DNA from: Clostridiales bacterium Firm_07
GTDB lineage: Bacteria; Bacillota; Clostridia; Oscillospirales; CAG-272
Direction of reading: 5' to 3'
DNA: 64,000 bases
Assembly (NCBI GenBank): GCA_001604005.1
Contig: LVAM01000019.1
Coordinates: 1-64,000, forward strand
Position 1 is the first letter of the stretch, and every line of letters starts with the position of its first letter. A program made the position numbers and the translations under genes. Below are positions 33,676 through 41,925 of the stretch, in pieces. The notes beneath the pieces are model-generated. The model was not told where the DNA came from. It ran no database searches and was given only the letters and a program-made list of their open reading frames with translations.

Positions 33676-34737
33676 ATGTCGATCACAAAAAGAGTTTTCG
33701 GTACCCTCTCGGACGGGACGACGGTCTACCGCTACACGATGCAGAACAAAAACGCGATGACGGTTTCGGTGATGGAATACGGCGCCGCAGTGACAGAGGT
33801 GATCGTGCCGGACAGAAACGGCGTTTTTGCCGACGTCGCGGGAGGCTTTGACGATCCGAAATACTATGAAAAAGACGAAAGTTACATGGGCTCGATCGTG
33901 GGGCGTTTCGCCAACAGGATCAAGGGCGCGGTCTTTATGCTCGACGGCGTCCGGTATCACGTTTCCGCAAACGCCGGCAACGACCTGATGCACGGCGGCT
34001 TTCGCGGCTTTACGTTCAGAATGTGGGATATCACTCCGCGGGACGGAGAAGAACCCGCTCTCGTTTGCCGCTGTTTTTCGCCCGACGGCGAGGAAGGTTT
34101 TCCGGGCAATATGCAAGTAGAGGTGACGTATACGCTTTGCAACGACAATACGCTTTCCGTTGCCTATCGTGCCGTTTCGGATAAAAAGACCGTCATCAAT
34201 CTCACCAACCATTCCTATTTCAATCTCGGCGGCTTCGGAGCGGGCGATATTTTTGATCACGAACTGTGGGTGGACGCCGACACGTATCTGCCGCTCACGC
34301 CCGCGCTCGTTCCGACGGGTGAGATCCTTCCCGTGGCGGGCACGCCTTTCGATTTCACAACGCCCAAGACTATCGGGCGGGATTATGTGAACGATCACCC
34401 GCATTTTGCCGTGATGGGCGGGTACGACGTTACGCTCAACTTCGTCGGCGGCAAGCAGAAAACGCCGGTTTTGCGCGCCGTCGCGTATCACCCCGCATCG
34501 GGCAGAGAACTGCGGATCTTTACCGACCAACCTTGCGTGCAGCTTTATACCGCCAACGATTTTTATGCGGCGGAGCGCCCGATGAAAGGTGGCGTCCCAC
34601 AGCACACCCAAGCGATTTTTTGCCTCGAAACGCAAGGAATGCCAGACGATATGGACCGTCCCGATTTCCGTTCTCCCGTGATAGACGCGGGCGAGGAGTT
34701 TTTCAGCGTTACCGAGTTTTCTTTCGGTATCCGATGA
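33676..34737 (+). CDS. galM: Aldose 1-epimerase (galactose mutarotase)
   Basis: A 353-aa cytoplasmic beta-sandwich enzyme that interconverts alpha and beta anomers of galactose and glucose. It shows VGRFANRI, DLMHGGFRGF with a catalytic His, NLTNHSYFNLGG with the second His, and FCLETQGMPD with the catalytic Glu near the C terminus. Length is normal. Good GGAG site before the ATG. It is monocistronic, with its own promoter and terminator, diverging from the Crp operon. Together with the GH4 enzyme at 44619 it points to use of galactosides or related sugars. Confidence 0.93.
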   Translation: MSITKRVFGTLSDGTTVYRYTMQNKNAMTVSVMEYGAAVTEVIVPDRNGVFADVAGGFDDPKYYEKDESYMGSIVGRFANRIKGAVFMLDGVRYHVSANAGNDLMHGGFRGFTFRMWDITPRDGEEPALVCRCFSPDGEEGFPGNMQVEVTYTLCNDNTLSVAYRAVSDKKTVINLTNHSYFNLGGFGAGDIFDHELWVDADTYLPLTPALVPTGEILPVAGTPFDFTTPKTIGRDYVNDHPHFAVMGGYDVTLNFVGGKQKTPVLRAVAYHPASGRELRIFTDQPCVQLYTANDFYAAERPMKGGVPQHTQAIFCLETQGMPDDMDRPDFRSPVIDAGEEFFSVTEFSFGIR

Positions 34738-34740
34738 GAC

Positions 34741-34776
34741 GAGCGTGTGCGATTTCGCACACGCTCTCATTTTTTT
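34741..34776 (+). terminator. Terminator after galM
   Basis: GAGCGTGTGCG pairs with CGCACACGCTC (34741-34751 with 34756-34766), followed by seven T at 34770-34776. Confidence 0.88.
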
Positions 34777-34811
34777 CTTTTCGCCCTCATAGAGTAAACG
34801 GGGGTGATACG

Positions 34812-35993
34812 ATGAAAACTTACATAAGACGCGGCGTTATTTTCATTCTTATCTGCGCCGTTCTCTTTGCGCTGCCCGTGGGGGCGGAGAGCGCCGAAAA
34901 AGAAACCGAAACGATCGCGGGGGAAGCGACAAGCCTTGATCTTCCGTGCCGCGCGGCAATCCTGATGGACGCCGCAACGGGGACGGTTCTTTATGAGCAA
35001 AATGCCGACGAGCCTTTGCCGCCCGCCTCGGTGACAAAGGTGATGACGCTGCTTCTCGTGATAGAGGCGGTGGACAGCGGCAAGATCGCGCTCACCGATT
35101 CCGTTTCGGTCAGCGCGCACGCGGCATCGATGGGCGGTTCGCAGGTATATCTCAAAGAGGGAGAAACGATGCCGGTCGAGGAGATGATCAAGTGCGTGGT
35201 GATCGCTTCGGCAAACGACTGTGCCGTGGCGCTTGCCGAATTTGTCGCGGGCAGTGAAGAAGCTTTTGTCGCGGCGATGAACGCGCGCGCGGCGGAACTC
35301 GGTATGAAAAACACGCATTTCGAAAATACCAACGGGCTGGACGATACGGTGGAAAACCACCTGATTTCGGCGCGGGATATCGCAATTATGTCGCGCGCGC
35401 TCATCGCGCACCCGAAGATCTTTGAATACAGCGGCATCTGGATGGACAGCATCCGCGACGGCGCGTTCGGACTGACCAACACCAATCGTCTCGTGCGCTT
35501 CTACCGCGGATGCACGGGGCTGAAAACCGGTTCGACCTCCCGCGCCAAGTTTTGCATTACCGCTACCGCCGAACGCGACGGCGTGTCGCTCATCGCCGTC
35601 GTGATGGCGGCGGACACGCGGGATATTCGCAACGCCACGGCGGCAAAACTCCTTGATTACGGTTTTGCCGGCTTTGAGACCTACAAATCGGAGGGCGCCA
35701 CGCGCGTGGCACCGCTTACGGGCGGCACGAAGCGGACGATCCCCGTTTCTTTCGCTTCTTTCGCGGCGACCGTGAAAAAGGGCGAGGGGGCGAAAATCGT
35801 GCAGGAAGTACGCATAAAAGAAGATCTTTCCGCGCCGATCGCGGCAGGGGATACGGTGGGCGAGACCGTTTATCTTTTGAACGGCGAGGAGATCGGCAGA
35901 GTGCCGATCACGGCAGAGGAAAGCGTGGAAAAGATCGGTTTTCTCACTTTGTTTCGCCGTATGCTCGCGTCTTTTTTCCTGCTTTCCGCGTAA
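34812..35993 (+). CDS. dacF: D-Ala-D-Ala carboxypeptidase, DacF type (low-molecular-weight PBP)
   Basis: A 393-aa serine peptidase (family S11) that removes the terminal D-Ala of peptidoglycan side chains outside the membrane. Signal peptide at 1-25, then the active site SVTK near residue 75, SAND near 137 and KTGST near 237, followed by a C-terminal beta-rich domain and a hydrophobic end that could anchor it. The ATG at 34812 directly follows GGGGGTGATACG; earlier in-frame sequence runs back through the galM terminator. DacF and related enzymes often act in spore cortex formation; DacA-type housekeeping use is equally possible. Confidence 0.88.
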   Translation: MKTYIRRGVIFILICAVLFALPVGAESAEKETETIAGEATSLDLPCRAAILMDAATGTVLYEQNADEPLPPASVTKVMTLLLVIEAVDSGKIALTDSVSVSAHAASMGGSQVYLKEGETMPVEEMIKCVVIASANDCAVALAEFVAGSEEAFVAAMNARAAELGMKNTHFENTNGLDDTVENHLISARDIAIMSRALIAHPKIFEYSGIWMDSIRDGAFGLTNTNRLVRFYRGCTGLKTGSTSRAKFCITATAERDGVSLIAVVMAADTRDIRNATAAKLLDYGFAGFETYKSEGATRVAPLTGGTKRTIPVSFASFAATVKKGEGAKIVQEVRIKEDLSAPIAAGDTVGETVYLLNGEEIGRVPITAEESVEKIGFLTLFRRMLASFFLLSA

Positions 35994-36039
35994 AACGGAA
36001 AAAATGCCGTAATTTTTGCGTAATTTTTCAAAAAAGCGC

Positions 36040-36068
36040 TTGCTTTTGCACAAAAGATGGTGTAAAAT
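36040..36068 (+). promoter_or_regulatory. Sigma-A promoter of pgi
   Basis: TTGCTT (36040-36045) and TAAAAT (36063-36068) with a 17-base spacer, 42 bases before the ATG. Confidence 0.6.
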
Positions 36069-36110
36069 AAAAGAAAAATAAGGCAACTTGTCCAAAAGGA
36101 GGAAAAATTT

Positions 36111-37454
36111 ATGTCTTTGCATCTTGTAGACTCGTTCCTGTCGCCCTTTGTCCGCCCTGCGGAGTATCAGGCGATGCAGCCGCTCGTTACGGCGGCGCAC
36201 GAAATGATCCACAACAAAAACGGCCTCGGAAACGATTTTCTCGGCTGGCTCGATCTGCCGCGCGATTATGACAAAGAGGAGTTTGCCCGCATTCTGGCGG
36301 CGGCGAAAAAGATTCGCAAAAATTCCGACGTTCTGATCGTCATCGGCATCGGCGGTTCTTATCTCGGCGCGCGCGCCGTGGTGGAGTTCCTCAATTCTCC
36401 TTTTTACAACAATCTGAAAAAAGACGGTCCCGACGTGTATTTTGCCGGCTGCAACATCAGCGCCACCCATATGAAAGAACTTCTCGCGATCTGCGAAGGA
36501 CGCGATGTGTCGATCAACGTGATCTCCAAATCCGGCACCACCACCGAGCCCGCCGTGGCGTTTCGCATTTTCCGCAACCTGCTTGAAGAAAAATACGGCA
36601 AAGAGGGCTCGAAAGATCATATTTTCGTCACGACCGACCGTGCGCGCGGCACTCTCAAAAGTTTTGCCGACCGCGTGGGATATGAGACCTTCGTCGTGCC
36701 GGACGACGTGGGCGGCAGATATTCTGTGCTCACCGCCGTCGGACTTTTGCCGATCGCGGCGGCAGGCATCGACATCGCGGCGCTGATGAAGGGCGCGAAC
36801 GCCGCCCGCGAAGCGTTTGCCGATCCCGATCTTAACAAAAACGATTGCTATAAATATGCCGCGCTGCGTCAAATTTTGGCGCGCAAAGGCAAAACCACCG
36901 AGGTGCTTGTCGGTTACGAACCCTTTATGCAGATGTTCTCCGAGTGGTGGAAGCAACTCTACGGCGAGAGCGAAGGCAAAGACAAAAAAGGCATTTATCC
37001 CTCTTCCGTCATTTTCTCCACCGACCTCCACTCGCTGGGGCAGTATATCCAGGACGGTATGCGTAATCTCTTTGAGACCGTTATTACCGTAAAAGAAACC
37101 GGCACGCACGTGGAGATCCCCGAAGACCCCGAAAATATCGACGGCCTCAATTTCCTTGCGGGCAAAGACCTCAACTACGTCAACGGAAAAGCGTGCCAGG
37201 GCACCATTCTCGCGCACACGGACGGCGGCGTGCCCAACATTTTGCTTGAACTCGATTCCCGCACGGCGGAATCGCTCGGCTATATGATTTATTTCTTCGA
37301 AAAGGCTTGCGCCGTGTCCGGCTATCTTACGGGCGTCAATCCTTTCGACCAACCCGGCGTTGAGGCTTACAAAAAGAATATGTTTGCACTGCTCGGCAAG
37401 CCCGGCTACGAGGAACAAAAGGCGGCGCTGGAAGCGCGTCTTGCAAAAATGTAA
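36111..37454 (+). CDS. pgi: Glucose-6-phosphate isomerase
   Basis: A 447-aa glycolytic enzyme converting glucose-6-phosphate to fructose-6-phosphate in the cytoplasm. It shows the sugar-phosphate binding [12 protein letters not shown] near residue 80, the [10 protein letters not shown] loop near 143, [16 protein letters not shown] near 200, and HTDGGVPN with the catalytic His near 367. Length fits the short bacterial form of Firmicutes. A strong AAAGGAGG site precedes the ATG. It is monocistronic between its own promoter and terminator. Confidence 0.95.
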   Translation: MSLHLVDSFLSPFVRPAEYQAMQPLVTAAHEMIHNKNGLGNDFLGWLDLPRDYDKEEFARILAAAKKIRKNSDVLIVIGIGGSYLGARAVVEFLNSPFYNNLKKDGPDVYFAGCNISATHMKELLAICEGRDVSINVISKSGTTTEPAVAFRIFRNLLEEKYGKEGSKDHIFVTTDRARGTLKSFADRVGYETFVVPDDVGGRYSVLTAVGLLPIAAAGIDIAALMKGANAAREAFADPDLNKNDCYKYAALRQILARKGKTTEVLVGYEPFMQMFSEWWKQLYGESEGKDKKGIYPSSVIFSTDLHSLGQYIQDGMRNLFETVITVKETGTHVEIPEDPENIDGLNFLAGKDLNYVNGKACQGTILAHTDGGVPNILLELDSRTAESLGYMIYFFEKACAVSGYLTGVNPFDQPGVEAYKKNMFALLGKPGYEEQKAALEARLAKM

Positions 37455-37464
37455 CCTTTCTATC

Positions 37465-37501
37465 CCGTGCGCGGAAAAATTTTCCGCGCACGGCTTTTTT
37501 T
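37465..37501 (+). terminator. Terminator after pgi
   Basis: A 14-bp stem (37465-37478 with 37480-37493) followed by seven T at 37495-37501. Confidence 0.88.
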
Positions 37502-37513
37502 GCGGGAAAAGTC

Positions 37514-37542
37514 TTGCAAACACCGCCGTTATCGTGTATAAT
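37514..37542 (+). promoter_or_regulatory. Sigma-A promoter of the small P-loop gene
   Basis: TTGCAA (37514-37519) and a perfect TATAAT (37537-37542) with a 17-base spacer. Confidence 0.7.
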
Positions 37543-37594
37543 AAAAACAAGGACAAAGGTTTTATCCGAAAAATAATGTTGCGGAGGTACAAAT

Positions 37595-37999
37595 ATGCTG
37601 AAATTGATGATAGGTGTGAAAGGTACGGGGAAGACCAAAACCCTGATCGAAAAAGTCAACGCTGCCGCCGACGCCTCGAAAGGCGACGTCGTGTGCATTG
37701 AAAAAGGGAATCAACTGCGCTACAATATCAAAACGCGCGTGCGCCTTGTCAACACCGAGGAGTTTTTCATTCAGGACGCGGAGGAACTGTACGGCTTTGT
37801 GGCGGGCATTCTTGCCAGCAACTACGATGTGACCGATCTGTTTCTCGACAGCGCGCTCAAAATTTGCAAAGGCGATATTGCCGCGTTTGACGTGTTGCTC
37901 CAAAAAATCAACGATCTGCTCGTCAACCACGACGCCAACATTTTTATGACGGTGTCGATGCCGGTTGAAGAAGCAACCGAAACAATGAAAAAATTTCTT
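37595..37999 (+). CDS. Small P-loop NTPase-like protein of unknown function
   Basis: A protein of about 135 aa starting with LKLMIGVKGTGKTKTL, a Walker A loop at residues 8-15. A hydrophobic strand ending in LFLDSAL near residue 88 could be Walker B, but no full ATPase fold with further motifs fits in this length. The C terminus reads IFMTVSMPVEEATETMKKFL. I recognise similar small proteins from clostridial genomes but no function. It is a single-gene unit with its own promoter and a bidirectional terminator, and has a GGAGG site. The stop codon TGA lies at 38000-38002. Confidence 0.75.
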
Positions 38000-38020
38000 T
38001 GAGAAAAATAAAAGCACATA

Positions 38021-38051
38021 AAAAAAGCGCGCCGTACGGCGCGCTTTTTTT
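38021..38051. terminator. Bidirectional terminator between the P-loop gene and the esterase gene
   Basis: AAAAAAGCGCGCC-GTAC-GGCGCGCTTTTTT gives a strong stem (38027-38033 with 38038-38044) with A and T tracts on either side, between two converging genes. It overlaps the stop of the esterase gene. Confidence 0.85.
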
Positions 38052-39093
38052 ACGTGGCTTTGTGTTTCGCGTTTAAAAAGGCGATATAGCGTAGCCAATC
38101 TTCGCGGCTGAAATAGTGATTCCCCGCGCGCAGATGGTAACCGATATTTCCGTTGTGGAAATTCTCACCGATGAGCGGCAAACGGTCGGGGTGGACAAAG
38201 CCGAGCACTCCTCGTTCTTCAAAAAATCCGCTTGCGGCAACCGCGGCGCGATATTCGCTCTTTGTGCAGGCGTAAGGATCTTCCGCCGCGCTTGCCACAT
38301 ACACCTTGTGCGGGTAGTTGGCGGCGATCAGAAAGTGTTGGTCAAAGGGGAGCAGATCTTCGCGATCCGCATATTTTTTATAATTCTCGCAAAACCAAAA
38401 GGGAAATTTCGCGGTGATCTTTTGCACGGTTTCTTTTTCACTGCCGCGCGACAGTCCCGCGCCGCTGCAACCCGAGTCGTTGGAAAAAGCGCAATCAAAG
38501 CGCTCGTCCAGGGCGCCGACAAGCAGAGCCGTTTTCCCGAGCCTTGAATGTCCCGCAACAGAAATCCGTTCCTTGTCAAGTTCGGGAATTGTCAGCGCGT
38601 AGTCCATCACCGCCATCGCCGCCCAAGCCCACAGCCCGATCTTTCCGCAATCGTCGCGCTTTCGCACGCCGTCCGGATACACGACGCCGGCAAGACCGTT
38701 TGTAAAATCTCCGTCGTCGGAGGAAACGTCCGTGTAGCAAAAAGTGAGCGTCGCAAATCCCGCGTCGATCAGTTCTTCGGTCGGTTGATATTTGTCCGGA
38801 ACAAGGTCTCGAAAATTGATATGGATAAAGGCGGGGATCTTGTCGGCGTTTCGCGGGATCACAAGGTAGACGGGGAAAGAGAATTCTCCGAAATCCGCTT
38901 TGCAGTTCAGCATCACTTTTTCAAGGAAGGCTTTTCCGGCGCAGAATTTTTTGTCTGTCTTTACCGTCTCGGCACTGACGAGGTAAGGGCGCGGGGGCAG
39001 ACAGCCGTATTCTTCTTCCAGTAAAAGATCAAGCATCTCCTGCTTTTTTCGATTTGCAATAGAGGGGAGATCGGGCGGCAAATTTATCGTCAT
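38050..39093 (-). CDS. CE15/glucuronoyl-esterase-like alpha/beta hydrolase
   Basis: A 347-aa serine hydrolase. The nucleophile motif is GHSRLGKTA near residue 203, the variant of the CE15 GCSRxGK motif seen in many bacterial relatives. An acid candidate lies in AAEDPYA near 270 and a catalytic His in RAGNHYFS near 327. CE15 enzymes split esters between glucuronoxylan and lignin; bacterial relatives are broader and often annotated as acetylxylan esterases. No signal peptide is present, so it acts inside the cell, presumably on imported oligosaccharides (inference). The ATG overlaps the stop of the upstream membrane protein by four bases; AGGAG precedes it. Confidence 0.75.
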   Translation of the reverse strand: MTINLPPDLPSIANRKKQEMLDLLLEEEYGCLPPRPYLVSAETVKTDKKFCAGKAFLEKVMLNCKADFGEFSFPVYLVIPRNADKIPAFIHINFRDLVPDKYQPTEELIDAGFATLTFCYTDVSSDDGDFTNGLAGVVYPDGVRKRDDCGKIGLWAWAAMAVMDYALTIPELDKERISVAGHSRLGKTALLVGALDERFDCAFSNDSGCSGAGLSRGSEKETVQKITAKFPFWFCENYKKYADREDLLPFDQHFLIAANYPHKVYVASAAEDPYACTKSEYRAAVAASGFFEERGVLGFVHPDRLPLIGENFHNGNIGYHLRAGNHYFSREDWLRYIAFLNAKHKAT

Positions 39094-39866
39094 AATTTCT
39101 CCTGTGGCAACGCGTTTTCGAGGCGACGACGTTCAAAGAGAAGCATCGCGCCGAGCGCGAGCGAATATCCGATAAAAGGAAGAAGCAAAACCTGAAAAAC
39201 AAACTCCAAAGTAAGGAGTGGCAGATCTTCGAGGGCAAACGCGAAATAAGAATAATAGGAGATCTTATCCGCGAGAAAAGCGATCAAGCGGACGGCGGAC
39301 AGGAACACGGCGCCGAGGAGAGCGGCGCATTGCAACGGATTGGAGCGGCGAAAAATACGGGAAAAAGGCAGAAAACGGTCGACGACGGCGTCTTCATCTT
39401 TTGCAAGGATTCGCGCGGCACGGCGCTTTTCGTCGTTTTCTTCTTCTGCACGTCGAATAAGGCGCCGCGCCGCGAAGAAGACGAGAAGGCAGGCGACGAT
39501 CTCCAAGAGAACGGCAAGCAATTCGGAAACGCGGTTTGCCGTCAGATCAAACGATCCGTTCAGGATCGAAAGTGCGATCAGCGCGGCGATATGTTTGAAG
39601 AAGATCGCACCGAAAGCAAGGGAGAGAAGCGGCGGCACGGGATAGCGGTCGTTTCGGTAAACGCCGTAAATGCAGAACGCAATCACCAAAGAGAGCGTGC
39701 AAAAGTCGAAAAGATCGGCAAAAAGCGAGAGAAGATAAAACCCCACGGAAGAGAAAAAGATCAGGTCGGCTTGCAGATATTCCAATATCGGGAGGAGCGC
39801 GCCCCCGTAAAGCGCGGCGGAGCCGTAGAGCAAAAGAACGGGCAAAAGCCATTTTTTGGACTGCAT
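39090..39866 (-). CDS. Polytopic membrane protein of unknown function
   Basis: A 258-aa protein starting at the ATG at 39866 (MQSKKWLL), 6 bases after AAAGGAGC; 37 upstream in-frame residues overlap the promoter and are discarded. About six or seven hydrophobic segments are visible (around 6-28, 33-53, 71-90, 106-125, 182-200 and 215-245), with a charged cytoplasmic loop rich in Arg, Glu and Asp near 130-170. I do not recognise a family. It is translationally coupled to the downstream CE15-like gene, so the two may act together. Confidence 0.7.
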   Translation of the reverse strand: MQSKKWLLPVLLLYGSAALYGGALLPILEYLQADLIFFSSVGFYLLSLFADLFDFCTLSLVIAFCIYGVYRNDRYPVPPLLSLAFGAIFFKHIAALIALSILNGSFDLTANRVSELLAVLLEIVACLLVFFAARRLIRRAEEENDEKRRAARILAKDEDAVVDRFLPFSRIFRRSNPLQCAALLGAVFLSAVRLIAFLADKISYYSYFAFALEDLPLLTLEFVFQVLLLPFIGYSLALGAMLLFERRRLENALPQEKL

Positions 39867-39893
39867 ATTTTGCTCCTTTCGACGATTTTTTTC

Positions 39894-39922
39894 AGTATAG
39901 CACAAAAACACGAAAATAGCAA
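39894..39922 (-). promoter_or_regulatory. Sigma-A promoter of the membrane-protein/esterase operon
   Basis: Minus-strand TTGCTA (39917-39922) and TATACT (39894-39899) with a 17-base spacer, 28 bases upstream of the ATG. Confidence 0.65.
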
Positions 39923-40006
39923 GCCAAAACTCCGCCGCCCACGCTCTTTTGCGGCATTTTTGACTGTCTCGGGGCATAAAATGAGAAAAAAGACAGGGGG
40001 AAAACG

Positions 40007-40900
40007 ATGGAAAAGGCGATGGATCATAAACAACTGATGCGGTGGATCGACACGCTGCCCCGCGAAGGAGTGAGCGTTTTGCCGCTTACCCGCTCGATTT
40101 TTTCGCGCGAGATACCGATGATCACGGTGGGGCGCGGCAAGAAAACGGTCGTTTATGTGGGTGCGCATCACGGTATGGAGGGGATCACGGCGGGCGTTCT
40201 TGCCGATTTCGTGGACGAACTGATCCGCAGCGCGCAAAAGGACAGGGTGGTATTCGATATATCGGTAAAATGTCTCCTCAATGAGCGCAAGATCGCGGTC
40301 GTGCCGATGCTCAACCCGGACGGTGTGGAATATGCCCTGCACGGCGTCGCGGAGGATAATCCTCTACGCGAGCGGGTGACGGCTTTCAACGGCGGCGACG
40401 ATTTTTCGCATTGGCAGGCAAACGCGCGCGGCGTCGATCTCAACCACAATTACGACGCCGGTTTTTCGGAATATAAAAAAATCGAGCGGGAAATGGGCAT
40501 TTTCGGCGGCGCGCCGACGAAATACAGCGGAGAATATCCGGAATCCGAACCCGAGACCGCCGCGCTTTGCCGTTTTCTCCGCTATCACAGCGATGACCTT
40601 GTCGGCGTTTTGTCGCTCCACACGCAGGGCGAGGAGATCTTTTGCAACTGTGCCGATAAAATGAGTGCCAAAACCTTGGCTGTGGGCAGAATGCTGGCAC
40701 GTCTTACCACTTACAAACTCTCCGAACCGCAAGGAACGGCGGCTTACGGCGGTCTTGCCGACTGGTGTATCGACAAACTCTCGTGTCCCGCGTATACGTT
40801 GGAATGCGGCAAGGGCGAAAATCCACTGCCGCCGGGCGATCGGGGAAAGATTTATGAGCGGCTCCGTCGCGCGCTGTTTTCTTTTCCGTATCTCGTTTAG
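40007..40900 (+). CDS. M14-family zinc carboxypeptidase-like protein
   Basis: A 297-aa protein with the M14 zinc motif HHGME (His55, Glu58), the third ligand His in VLSLHTQGE near 205, and the catalytic Glu in YTLECGKGE near 268. NARGVDLNHNYDAGF corresponds to the Asn/Arg substrate-binding segment. The best match in layout is the gamma-D-glutamyl-diamino-acid endopeptidase group, which cuts peptidoglycan peptides. No signal peptide or LysM domain is seen, so a cytoplasmic role in muropeptide recycling is the simplest reading. An alternative ATG lies at 40019; the first one follows AGGGGG. No clear sigma-A promoter was found. Confidence 0.8.
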   Translation: MEKAMDHKQLMRWIDTLPREGVSVLPLTRSIFSREIPMITVGRGKKTVVYVGAHHGMEGITAGVLADFVDELIRSAQKDRVVFDISVKCLLNERKIAVVPMLNPDGVEYALHGVAEDNPLRERVTAFNGGDDFSHWQANARGVDLNHNYDAGFSEYKKIEREMGIFGGAPTKYSGEYPESEPETAALCRFLRYHSDDLVGVLSLHTQGEEIFCNCADKMSAKTLAVGRMLARLTTYKLSEPQGTAAYGGLADWCIDKLSCPAYTLECGKGENPLPPGDRGKIYERLRRALFSFPYLV

Positions 40901-40903
40901 AAG

Positions 40904-40932
40904 TTGACAAAAGCAAAGGCGTGTAGTAATAT
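40904..40932 (+). promoter_or_regulatory. Sigma-A promoter of the PIG-L deacetylase gene
   Basis: TTGACA (40904-40909) and TAATAT (40927-40932) with a 17-base spacer, directly after the M14 peptidase stop. Confidence 0.7.
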
Positions 40933-40975
40933 ATAAACGGAAGACAGAAGAAGGCAAAAGATCGGAGAAAGTCAA

Positions 40976-41848
40976 ATGAAAAAAGGGCTGAAAATTCTGA
41001 TGATCGGCGCACACCCGGACGATAACGATATCTGCGGTGGCGGAACTGCGTTGCGGTATCTGGAAAACGGGTGTCGGGTGCGCTTTTTGTCGGTTTCGGA
41101 CGGACGCTGCGGGCATCACCGCCTCTCCCCTGAGGAGACCGCGCGCCGCCGCAAAGCGGAAACCGCGGCGGTGGCAAAACTCACCGGTATCGAATATGAC
41201 GTTTGGGACGTTCCGGACGGCGAAGTGACGGCGAATCTTGAAACGCGCCGGCGCATGATCCGTTACATACGAGCATACGCGCCCGACGTCGTTTTTACGC
41301 ACCGAACCATCGATTATCATCCCGACCACCGCAACGCCTCGCTCTTGGTGCAGGACGCTTCCTATATGCTGACGGTGCCGAATTTTTGCCCGGAAGCCCC
41401 GGCAATGCGGCACATGCCGGTCATTATGTTTTTCGATGATCGATTCAAAAACCCCGTCTTTGTTCCCGACGTCGTTGTCGCCACGGACGGCGTGATCGAC
41501 AAAAAGTTTGAGATGTACCATTGCCACACCTCGCAAATGTACGAGTGGCTGGCGTATACGCACGGCGATGAGGCGCTTGTGCCGGCGGATCCCGCAAAAA
41601 GGCTTGAATGGTATCGCTCCCCGCGGATCCCGCGCGACAGGGCGCTGACGCTTGCCGAAATCATGCCGAATGTGACCAACAACCATAACGAATACAGGGA
41701 AGCGATCCCCGCCGCCAAATATCGGGCGGAACTGATCAAGCGATACGGCAAAGCGGGAGAGAGGATCGTGTTTGCGGAGGCGTTTGCGCTTTCCGAGTAC
41801 GGCGCGCAGCTGACCGAAGAAAAAATAAAACGGTTATTCCCGCTCTGA
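40976..41848 (+). CDS. PIG-L/LmbE-family N-acetylglucosaminyl deacetylase-like protein
   Basis: A 290-aa zinc-dependent deacetylase-like protein. The metal-binding motif AHPDDND is at residues 12-18 and the second motif YHPDHRNAS near 107. Family members remove N-acetyl groups from GlcNAc conjugates such as bacillithiol precursors or glycan breakdown products. The length is above the usual 220-240 aa, and a C-terminal extension after about 190 (EWLAYTHGDE, AKYRAELIKRYG) matches the subgroup found in carbohydrate-use loci. It is cytoplasmic, with a GGAG site before the ATG. The exact substrate is open. Confidence 0.85.
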   Translation: MKKGLKILMIGAHPDDNDICGGGTALRYLENGCRVRFLSVSDGRCGHHRLSPEETARRRKAETAAVAKLTGIEYDVWDVPDGEVTANLETRRRMIRYIRAYAPDVVFTHRTIDYHPDHRNASLLVQDASYMLTVPNFCPEAPAMRHMPVIMFFDDRFKNPVFVPDVVVATDGVIDKKFEMYHCHTSQMYEWLAYTHGDEALVPADPAKRLEWYRSPRIPRDRALTLAEIMPNVTNNHNEYREAIPAAKYRAELIKRYGKAGERIVFAEAFALSEYGAQLTEEKIKRLFPL

Positions 41849-41925
41849 CCTCGCGCGCGTTTCGGCGGACAAGCCATATTGAAATAGGCCTTGAAAGATT
41901 TTTTGACAGAAAGGACGTTTCCCCG

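Noticed and set aside
39955-39990. GCATT and CATAAAA before the M14 peptidase gene as a SigG promoter.
   Set aside because: The spacing (16) and both boxes deviate from the consensus, so it cannot be separated from chance.
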